Of a DNA stretch of 64,000 bases, positions 23,593-34,030 are shown piece after piece. Made by a program: the position numbers and the translations under genes. The notes below the pieces were generated by a model. That model had not been told where the DNA came from, did no database searches, and was given only the letters and a program-made list of their open reading frames with translations. The stretch comes from Adineta vaga (lineage: Eukaryota; Rotifera). The stretch covers positions 10,106,001 to 10,170,000 of the forward strand of contig CP075495.1 of NCBI GenBank assembly GCA_021613535.1, given 5' to 3'. Each line of letters begins with the position of its first letter. Position 1 is the stretch's first letter.

Positions 23593-24711
23593 ACAATAGA
23601 TAGATAGAATTTATTCGTTTTCTTTTAATCCGTAGTAAATCTTAAATTAGATTTGTAAATATAAAACTTCAGTTTACTGTCTACTCCGAGAGAATTGTTT
23701 TTGCAGTCATGAATAAATCATTCCATATTTGTGCTTTTCTTTTTCATCTATTAACAAGATAAATTCTTTGTTGAAATGAAAAATTCTTATGATTATTCCA
23801 TGTATCATGATCGTCGTCTCATTATCAGAGTGAAATTGTTCATCAACATTATATAGTTTTATGAGCGACATTTACTTTGAACTCACTTATTTAATAGCAT
23901 GTTATACTATTGAATCTATGGTAGAGAATGAAGTCTATTCTGACATAGTAATTTTTGTTCTGTTCCTTTTACTTTTGTGTCAATTGGTATTTTATTGAAA
24001 GGCACAGAATAAAAGTTAAAATATAAGAGTTCATATTCGAAAAACTGAAGAGTATGACGAATAGACCGCGCAATACTCTTCAATCTTGTTTAGATAACTT
24101 CTGGTATATTCTCTTATCGTTTTGTTGTTGTAGAATAAGAATTTAAAATATCGAATTTATCGTCACCCTCAATGAACAATAACATTATATTTTAGAATCA
24201 TTTTTATATGTATTAATACTACTAAAGCAATACACTTGATTTGTTTCTATGAGTAATAGAAAATATAATCTGATCTGAAAGTCATGCTCGCTATTATATT
24301 CGTGTATTAGAAAAAAGTCAGGTTAACGAATAAGATCTATTGGTCAAAAGTAAATAAATGACAAGTAGAAAAGGAATTCATTCAGATGAGATTTGATATG
24401 AATGAATAAAATGAAAAGTATGAGATTACTCATCTGAAGGTTAAATATTCCTCTTTCGTACAATTGCCATTTAAACATATATATATATATATACATACAT
24501 CTGAATCATTTTCAATGAGTTTTTTCATCAACTGTCAATATGTACAACAATTAACCGATTGGGGTCATGGAACTCATAAAATCATTTCTTTCTCTCGTCC
24601 CTTCTATTCATCTGCGACACTGTTTCAGTTATTTAAATTTTTTCTTTCGTCTTATTTATTCTTCTTCCTGACGTTTTCTTTTCTTTTTGTGATTCACTTT
24701 TCGAAAGAATA
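23593..24711. other. Intergenic, AT-rich
   Basis: No gene seen. An (AT)n run occurs at about 24475-24500. The frame at 24464-24712 is low-complexity Phe/Ser-rich and is not supported. Confidence 0.5.
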
Positions 24712-27170
24712 AATATATTGTCAGTTTTTATGGCAAGTAATTGATTATCAAATTAACATTATCCGATGCCATGAATCGTCTTTTTGGCGATCCATCAAAA
24801 TCAACGACGACGATGTCAACTGGTCAATCAAATGAAAATACACATACATCTTCAAATCTTTATGAATATTAATAAAGAGTATCATGGATTGTTCATAGGT
24901 AAATCAACATTTATCAATTATTTAACAAATTATTTTCGTGGTGGATCATTACAAAACATAAAAGTAGCTATTCCATCCACGTTTTCAAGCAAATTATGTT
25001 CGTTATACAACATTGAAAATAATGTTCGATATGGTAAAACATATGTAATCAATATACTTATTGAACAAGTTCAATTTTTATTTTTGATACGCCTGGCCTA
25101 TCAGATACACGTGGAGCAGAACAAGATAATGTCAATATGAATAAAATTATTGATGGAGTATGTAATATCTTCAAATGAATTCAAACTTTACAACATTGAA
25201 TCAGCTCTTGTCTTGTTTTATTGTTGTTAATGTCAGGACGTTTGACATTAAATCTTCGTAATGTTATTGCACGTCTTCGTGGTAATTTACCTGATGTTGT
25301 CATGGATAATGTTATTGTCGTTCTAACCAATGCTAAACGACATGAAGCAAATTTTAATATATCATCTCTTCAATTACATGGTACAGTTTATCCATATTAT
25401 ATGCAAAATTCTGCATTTTCACAAGATCCAAATACATGGGATCAAGCAGCACTTGATGCTTTACAATTTGATTGGGATGCATCCATGGATGAATTAAAAC
25501 GAATGATTGAAACGATTGATACATTCAAAATCAAATCTGTTACTGCATTTAAAGATATGAATGATGATCGTAATACTATAAAGCATTAATGCATGAAGCA
25601 CGATTAGAAGTTTCTCAAATACAAAAAATGCAAGATGAATTAGCAGCATTTGAACATGCACTTAAACAATATAAAACTGATGAAGTAACATATAAAGATT
25701 ATACACGTGAACGAGTCGTAGAAACAAAAGAATTAGTTGATGCTAAATATCATTCAAGTAAATATCGATTAATTCCTTCTTAAAATCATATCAACTCATT
25801 TTATTTTGTTTCTATTCTTCTAGCTGTTTGTCGTAAATGTGATCATGTTTGTCATGATAAATGTGGTCTTCATGAAACAACAACACATGGAAATCGAATC
25901 TTTCAACGATGTTGGGCTATGTCTGCTGAAGGTCAATGTTATATTTGTCCATCAAATTGTTTATATACGGAACATTATCATGATCGTCGTCTCATAAAAA
26001 GTGTTCCGAGAGCATTGAAATTCGCAATATCATCTGTTGCCAATAAATATAATGAAGCTCGAAAAGATAAAGTCGCTTGTGAAACAAAATGTGAAACTGT
26101 TCAAGAAACAAAACGAATGATTGAACAATCATTACAAGATCAATTTTCTAAAGTACGTGAAGCATGTTTACGTGTTCGAAGTAATTGTCAAGGTTTTAAT
26201 GTGGCTGAAGAATTATGTTTTCATATATTTGTTAGTTTTCTTAAAAATGATATGAGTTCTTTACGATCATCTACTGTATACAAGAAAAGCTACAAAAATT
26301 GTTGAAACTTGAAAAACTTGCTGATGAATTGCAACATGATGAATCATTAATATCTGTTAGTGACAACCATCATCAGCATTACCTATTCCCATGTCACCTC
26401 CGACTCCTGCTAACGAAAACAATTCAAAATAATAATCATAAACCATCGTCTAAGATTTCTCAATTACAAACAATATCACCATCAGTAAGTTGAATATTTT
26501 GAAATGAATTCATTTGTCATTGAATATAATAGAATGATGATTTAATTCAAATTGATTCTTCGCCGACTTCATCATTAATTTTGCCACAAGTAATCGTCTT
26601 TTTAGTAGTTTCACATGATTCCATTAGATGTTATAAATGATGACATCGACTGAGATGATGAACAACGAAAAAGAATTATCGAGGATAAGCACCACGTGAA
26701 CTTATTCATCGAATTCAAACGACTCAACAACCATCATGATTCAAATAATATTCGTAAATATGCGAATATCCTACGGAACGGTCTTATAAATTTAAGTCGT
26801 GAATCAACTGAAGATGTAAACTAATTGGCCAAAGCAATTAATCCGTCGTTGTGGTGGAACATCCATTGGGTATTTATCTCCTGTTTCAACTTTGATCTCT
26901 GTGAATATTATGCCTCAGCATCGTATCTTAAGCAATTAGATGAAGTTGTTCGTTTACATGCTCAACTTTCAATCAGATGTACAACAATTAACCGATCATG
27001 ATCCATTCGAATACTTTTCTGTACCCGTAGAGCAAACTACTACATTTAGCTGCTGTAACACTTTGTTTTACAAAATGCTACTAAATAGTCTTAATAATTA
27101 TTCTTAATATTTTATTTGTTTTCTTTTGCATCATCTTTTCTTTTCCTTTTTCTAATCGTACTATTTTAGA
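24712..27170 (+). pseudogene. AIG1-like GTPase gene, damaged copy 1
   Basis: Direct duplicate of the gene starting at 27180 (shared leader ATATATTGTCAG and TTATGGCAAGTAAT). The N-terminus is reduced by deletions. The P-loop survives only as FIGKSTFINYLTN, without the usual upstream Gly-rich part. The DTPGLSDTRG segment is out of frame, and the intron after IDG plus the following ESLGGLSAVIIVVNG part is lost. From 25234 to 25982 it is nearly identical to copy 2, including the intron before the Cys/His-rich segment, but a frameshift near 25560-25585 breaks KDMNDDRN/IKAL. From 25983 the coiled coil diverges strongly (SVANKYNEARKDKVACETKCE..). Bases 26500-27170 hold only scattered remains of the C-terminal region. 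The parent family binds and hydrolyses GTP through an AIG1/septin-like G domain; this copy is most likely dead. Confidence 0.72.
25234..25982 (+). repeat. Direct repeat, copy 1 of near-identical GTPase tract (partner 27776-28526)
   Basis: About 750 bp aligned by eye with only scattered substitutions and 1-2 bp indels, spanning coding sequence, an intron and the start of the next exon. The sequence on both sides of the tract is clearly more diverged between the two copies. Confidence 0.85.
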
Positions 27171-27199
27171 TGCGTATTTAAATATATTGTCAGTATTTT

Positions 27200-30100
27200 A
27201 TGGCAAGTAATCCTCTTATGGCAGCTGCCCATCAAATTAAAGAAACATTATCCGATGCCATGAATCGTCTTGGAGTCGGCGGAAACCATCAAAATACAAC
27301 GACGACGATGTCAACTGGTCAATCAAATGAAAATACAAATACACGTCATCTATCTTTAGATACATCAAACATGGCAAATGATAATGAACAATTAAATCTA
27401 CAAATTATTTAACAAATTATCGTAGTGGATCATTACAAAATATAAAAGTAGCTATTCCATCAAAATTTCGTTCAGTTATTACTGAACAATTTGCTCATTG
27501 TGAAAATAATGTTCGTGATACAACACAATCGAAAACAGATATGTGTAATCAATATATCTTTGTTGATACAGCAAGTCCTGCTCAACGTCAATATCTGTTT
27601 CTTGATACGCCTGGCCTATCAGATACACGTGGAGCAGAACAAGATAATGTCAATATGAATAAAATTATTGATGGAGTATGTAATATCTTCAAATTGAATC
27701 TAACATTATTTAGTTTATTCTAGGTTGAATCATTAGGTGGTCTCTCAGCAGTTATTATTGTTGTTAATGGTACAACAGGACGTTTGACATTAAATCTTCG
27801 TAATGTTATTGCACGTCTTCGTGGTAATTTACCTGATGTTGTCATGGATAATGTTATTGTCGTTCTAACCAATGCTAAACGACATGAAGCAAATTTTAAT
27901 ATATCATCTCTTCAATTACATGGTACAGTTTATCCATATTATATGCAAAATTCTGCATTTTCACAAGATCCAAATACATGGGATCAAGCAGCACTTGATG
28001 CTTTACAATTTGATTGGGATGCATCCATGGATGAATTAAAACGAATGATTGAAACGATTGATACATTCAAAATAAAATCCGTTACTGCATTTAAAGATAT
28101 GAAAGATATACGTAATGCAATTAAAGCATTAATGCATGAAGCACGATTAGAAGTTTCTCAAATACAAAAAATGCAAGATGAATTAGCAGCGTTTGAACAT
28201 GCACTTAAACAATATAAAACTGATGAAGTAACATATAAAAGATTATACACGTGAACGAGTCGTAGAAACAAAAGAATTAGTTGATGCTAAATATCATTCA
28301 AGTTAATATCGATTAATTCCTTCTTAAAATCATATCAACTCATTTTATTTTGTTTCTATTCTTCTAGCTGTTTGTCGTAAATGTGATCATGTTTGTCATG
28401 ATAAATGTGGTCTTCATGAAACAACAACACACGGAAATCGAATCTTTCAACGATGTTGGGCTATGTCTGCTGAAGGTCAATGTTATATTTGTCCATCAAA
28501 TTGTTTATATACGGAACATTATCATGCTCGAAAGACAATGAAAGTTAAACAGCAAAAATTACAAGATGTACTTCATGACATAAAAGCAAAATATGATTTA
28601 GCAGCACGAAATACGAATGATTTTCAATCACGTATAACAACTACTCAAGACGCAAAGAAAATGTTAGAACGTGCTTTGAAACAAAAACTTGAAGAAATCA
28701 AACATAAATGTGCTGAATTAAGACGAATTTGTAGTGGATTTAATTTAGCACAAGAATTACATGCATTAATTGATCAATTAAAAGCAGAAGCAACAATGTT
28801 AAGAAATATTGAAGCAAAACAACAGGCAGAAGAATTTATTCGTAGTTTAAGTGAATTTTGTCGACAACTTGAAGCAGATCAAGTAGCAAAACAAACATTA
28901 CCACCAATGCGTCTTGTTGATACATATACATCGAAACCACTGCGTTCAGCAGCAACAACAACAATGAATTCATCAAATGTTAGTTCACTTATATCTTCAG
29001 TATCAACAGAAAATACACCAAATTTAAATACAAGCGTACTTGATTTAATTACAAAATTAAATAAACCAAAAAAACCATTAGCAACTACGTCTGAAGATGA
29101 CGACGATAATGAAGAGAATAGTGATAATGACGACGACGATGATGATGATGATGATAATGAAAGAAGTCCACGAGAAAGACCATCGGCATCCTTACGTTCA
29201 AATCGAAATTTCCATCATAGCAATAGTCATGATAATCATCATGATGATGAAGTTAGTTCAATACATGATCGACGAAAACGACGACAATCAACTTCAAATA
29301 CTGCTGCTGCTACTACTACGAACAATAATAATTCCTTACAACAACAATATGCTTCATTAACAACATCAGATCTCGTGCATCGATATAATGACTGTAAAGA
29401 TACACGAAAATCAAATGCAATTTTAATTGAACTTAATCGTCGTTCACAAGGTAAATCAACAGGCCCACTTGTATCTTCAACTGATATTGGAACATTTGCA
29501 CGCTATACACAATTATATAGTTCACAAGATGCACCAACATTAAGTCATTTATATTTACAACTTCAACAACGAATTTCAAATATGACTGAACCCGACATAT
29601 TAAATATTGTTCGAGTACCTAATGATCTTCTCTTAGAAATTGCTGCTCTATATACGCTTATTGCACAAAAAAATCAACAACAACAACAGCAACACGGACA
29701 GAATCGTGATGGAAATGTAGCGAATGAATCAGCATTTGAACGGCCGCCCGATCATATTGCTTCAGCAATGATGATGAAAATGTCTACACCAGTTTCTCAA
29801 ACATCTACGAGCTATTATCTAGCATCACCTAATCAGCATCCAGGTGGAGCAATGACAGGTACTAACACTCTTTTCAAACCGATTCAGACAACGAATGGAA
29901 ATGATATCAGTATTCAAGCACTTTCATCACCACCAGCCACCACCACCACCGCCGCCGTCATCGTCGTTGTCTACACAACAACAACCATCAGTGCCATTTA
30001 CAAGTTTTAATGGTAAGATTTCGATAGAATTTTTAACAAAATATTTTGTTTCATAATTCGTCTCTAGGATTTCATATTGATAGTAGTAATAGTGTTAATA

Positions 30101-30732
30101 CTACTACACCATTTCAATTAGCATCACCTGCGCCGCCATCGCCACCAGCTCAACCATCATCTGCCTATCCATTATCATCAGGTACGACAATGCCAATCTC
30201 CACTACAGTTCCATTCGATCGATCTACAACTGGTTCACCATTTACATTCATATCACCACCATCAACTAGTGCAAATGAATCAACATTTGCCATTATAACA
30301 CCATCTGTATCAAATAAAGATGATTATACAATGATCAATATAGCACCAATAACAAATACCATCACGGATGATGATACAACGAACTTGAATACATTAGCAA
30401 ATGCAAGTATAACGCGTTTATTAACATTATATAATGATGCTAAATCTTCGAATAAAAATGCTCAATTATTTTCTATTTATCAAGAATTAGAACGTCGTTG
30501 TACAGGTGCAAATTGTCAACAATTAACAAAAGATTATGCTGCTGTATATGAAACAAAATTCAATGAATACGCACATAAAACAGTATTAGAATTAAAAGAA
30601 ATCTATGCTAATATCCAACAGCAAATACGTATACGAACAAATAATGATGCAACACATATCAATGATATACCAAAAGAATTAATTATTGAATCAGCTGCAC
30701 TTCTAGCAACTATTAAACAAAAAGACATTTAG
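27200..30732 (+). pseudogene. AIG1-like GTPase with Cys/His module and coiled coil, copy 2, with P-loop deletion and frame breaks
   Basis: Pieces in order: 27200-27405 Ser/Thr/Asn-rich N-terminus (MASNPLMAAAHQIKETLSDAMNRL); G-domain to 27675 with YLFLDTPGLSDTRG (G3); intron 27676..27723; 27724-28250 with VVLTNAKRHE (G4-like); intron near 28300-28367; Cys/His module VCRKCDHVCHDKCGLHE.. CWAMSAEGQCYICPSNC; a coiled coil (28530-28900); an acidic/His-rich linker; and two related C-terminal modules. Compared with copy 1, the P-loop coding sequence is missing at about 27405 with an out-of-frame join. An extra A near 28240 shifts the frame after DEVTYK, and an extra base near 29936 in a CCA repeat shifts the frame before PPPPSSSLSTQQQPSVPF. 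An intron at 30012..30067 then joins cleanly to 30068-30732. Either pseudogene or a gene with several assembly indels. Confidence 0.68.
27776..28526 (+). repeat. Direct repeat, copy 2 of near-identical GTPase tract (partner 25234-25982)
   Basis: Partner of the tract in copy 1. It ends abruptly after the codons for TEHYH, where the coiled-coil sequences become strongly different. Confidence 0.85.
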
Positions 30733-31151
30733 TATATCGTTAGTTGACTATATATAAATATACATATTATCTAGTTCGTTTCTCTCTAACAGTTTATTCG
30801 TGTGTGAGTTTTCTTTTTGTTCATTTTTCTTTTCACATTAATCGTTTAATAAAATTATTAACATTTTAGCACTTAAGTAGATCATCTGTACAGATATTTT
30901 TTTCCTATTTCCACTTATTTTTATGAGAGAAAAGATGGAAAACATTAAAAATCGAATACTTTTTTTGGAAAGTTTAATATTAATTTTACAAACGACAAAA
31001 ATTTTTTTATCATTTCATTGTAAAGAACAAATTTATATCACGGTTAAAATTTCATATATTTGAATATTATTTTGTTATTATCACCAGAAAGTATATTTAT
31101 AGCGAAACAAGAAGAAATGAAAAGAAACTTGATTTATAAACAATTACATTA
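30733..31151. other. Convergent intergenic spacer
   Basis: 419 bp, AT-rich, between two 3' ends. AATAAA-like motifs on both strands could serve as polyadenylation signals; nothing else seen. Confidence 0.5.
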
Positions 31152-32950
31152 TCAATGATAAAGATTTCTTGTTAATCGTGTTCTTTGTAATTCCTGAGTA
31201 CGTCGACCTCGTCTTGCAATTTGTGTTTCACCATATTTAAATACTTGTTGCTGTAATTCAGGATTCATTGAATTGTCTGATACATTATGGGTACTAGTTT
31301 TATCTGTGTATAGAAAAAGAGAGAGAGAGAGAAAGAAGGATAAAACATTAGTTTTTTTAATCGAAATAAATAGGATCTTTCAATAACTACCTGATGTAAT
31401 TGGTGGTAAAACTAAACGATGTTCAGATGAACGGCGTCGACCATTCGATCTAAAAGTATTAGAATCATTATAAACAAAGGACGAATAATGAATATGAACA
31501 ATAATCAAAGCAAAGAAGTATCGATATATATTTAAGTGTAGAGCAAAGGCATAGACTACAATAACAGGGAGATTTGCATTGATACCTTGGTGTCACAAAG
31601 TGAGGCGGTGAAAGATTAACACGTCGAAGTGGTAATTCACTGTTTATGGATAATAATTATAGTTATCATATCAAAATAAAATGAAACTATTAAAAAAAAA
31701 CTAGATACATACTGTCGAAATGCTGCAGATTTGTTCGTCGTTGATGATGAATTTATATGCTGTTGATGTTGCTGATCTTCATTCACATATGAAATTTCAG
31801 TTGGTTCTGTTGTGGAACTTCCACTGATATTTGATGATGCTAAACAATCACGAATAAGTATTTTTGATGTTGAACTTAATCTTTCAGCATGAATTATTTC
31901 ACGTAACACAGCTCGTAATTTTGCCATCTAAATTAATAGTATCGACAATCGATTATTTCTTTTCAAAAATAATGATTACGAAATTACCTCTTGAATTTGT
32001 TGTCTTTGTTTTTCATAGGCGATTGTTAATAATCGTTGATAATCTGCTTCCGACATTTGTGATTGTTCTGATTTGATTGTTTTATTATTCATGGAATGAG
32101 TTATAGTTGCGTTTGTTGAAGCACTAGAGAAAAAACAAGACATAAATGACAATTTATACCGAATTTTTATCGTTAGGTATTACTTTGCGTCTGGTAATAG
32201 AACGGGTACGCCAGATGTAATTCTCTCTGGTGTTTCTACTGATGTTATTTTATTCATTTCATCAATTCGACGCATTAAATATTCATTTCTTTGTTCAGTT
32301 TCAATCAATCGTGTTCGAAGTTCATCGATTTGTTGTTCAAAATGAACGCGTTGCACTTCTTGTAAACGTTTTGCTATTAAGAGAGAAAAAAAAGTAGATA
32401 AACTAATGTAGAAGATTTAGAACTATCGTACCAAGAACTGGTTCATTTTGTGTTAGATCAGCTAATTGATTAATATTTGGGAATACTTCAGTTTTTCTTT
32501 GATTCTTTTCGGATGCAGATGGTACGCGAATATTTGCCATACGAAAATGAAGATCTACTCATCGAATTCGATACATATAGTCTATGATGAATTTCATAGA
32601 GATTTACCTCGATTTTCTTGTTGAAGTTTAGTAATCTCATTATGTAAATCAACGAGAGTGATTTCATGTTGGTTTTGAACATAACGAAGATTTCTTTCCA
32701 ATAATTCTATCCGTGAACGTGGATCAACAGCTGGTGCTGGTGGAGATGTTGATGGTGATGTATTGATTGTTGGTTCAGTACCTGTTGGTATTAAAGATGG
32801 ATTTTTCTTAATAACCAGACGAGATGCAGCAGGTGGTGGTAATCGACGTGAAGTTGCTTTCGACATATCACCATTGCCACCTCCAGAAGACTGAAGCGCA
32901 TGGTGATGAAGATCTGATATGCGCTCTTCGACAAGAGATTGTCGAATCAT
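31152..32950 (-). CDS. CCDC74/CCDC92-type coiled-coil protein, 8 exons
   Basis: Exons (minus): 32950..32608, 32554..32432, 32373..32184, 32123..31988, 31927..31713, 31639..31586, 31449..31391, 31303..31152; 1272 nt, 423 aa, every junction in phase with GT..AG ends. After a Pro/Ser-rich N-terminus, ELLERNLRYVQNQHEITLVDLHNEITKLQQENRDLHFRM matches the CCDC92/CCDC74 N-terminal coiled coil (family pattern LEKxLxFLQxxHxxxLxxLHxEIxxLxxENxDL). A second coiled coil follows (LQEVQRVHFEQQIDELRTRLIETEQRNEYLMRRIDEM). The basic C-terminus (QIARRGRRTQELQRTRL) resembles the CCDC74 tail. Relatives are microtubule/centriole-associated proteins, so a cytoskeletal or ciliary role is inferred. Divergent from CWC22 across about 1.1 kb. 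Confidence 0.8.
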
Positions 32951-34030
32951 TTGACGATATTTTATTGAAATATCAATAAAATGAAGTCAATTCTAAAGTA
33001 AACAAATAAAATAAAAAAGTAAATTAAATGACAGAACAACCATGAACAAATCTTTATGTCATGGAAATCGTAGAGTATGTGTGAGAAAGATGTCGCTAAA
33101 TATTTTAATAAATGGAAGTATCTTTCGTGATAAGACTTTGTAAAGTTAGACTACAAACATTAAATACTAAGCTACAACATTTACGGACAGCAATCGATTT
33201 TTTCCTATCATTCTTTTCTACAAATAACCAAGAACCATACAACTTTTATACAAATATCAAATGAAAACAAGAAAATTCTCTTACGAAGCAATAGAAGAAC
33301 ATCTGTACACATAGTGAAAGGCTTCGTTAAGACTGTTGTTCGTCGACCAACACATATATTCTACGTGAATCAATAATTCTCTACTAAACATCGTCAACAT
33401 ATTGAAAGTTGTTGAAAAAATAGTCCATCACAACAAAGTTTTCAAACTGAGACTATATTGTACTTAAAAACATGTGTTCCTTTTCTGCACAACAACCTAT
33501 AACTTCAATGCCACAAAAGGAATAATCTTGATATCTAATGCAAGAGATCCTAGAACTTCTGTTTCCTCTGTATAAAAATTCATTTCCATTAACACAACAA
33601 GATGATTTTGTACTTTGTATGCGATTAAATTCAATCAAACAATGAACAGTATCACTAAAACTGCTTTCAGTTAAAATACTGACAATGTGATGATATTTAA
33701 AGTGAACGAGCAATTTTTCGTGTCAATTCAAAGAAAAAAAATCTTCTTTCTTCAGATAAGTGAAATATAAAAAGAAAAACACACTGAAATTCGAGACTAA
33801 ATCTTCCATAAACTATACACTGCTGGATGTTTTCAAATTTCATATATCGACTGTTAGCGACAACTATATTTTTACTTGATTCCATATCTCTTTTTCATTG
33901 TGATTGGTACTGTGTTTGATGAAAGAGAAAGAAAGAAGAAAAAACTGAAATTACGTTCGTTTATTCTATAATAATACACATTGAGATTGAGAACGAACAC
34001 TTAATTTGAATTTAATTGTTCATAGTTAAA
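32951..34030. other. Bidirectional intergenic region, CCDC74-like / CWC22
   Basis: Both neighbours start outward, so promoters and 5' leaders lie here. Two short minus-strand frames (33453-33713 and 33697-33885) are open. They lack family signatures and are not joined by convincing splice sites, so I do not call a gene. Confidence 0.45.

Noticed and set aside
33453-33885. Two short overlapping minus-strand frames between CCDC74-like and CWC22, one Cys-rich
   Set aside because: No signal peptide, no clear splice pair and no family resemblance; they lie in the presumed shared promoter region.
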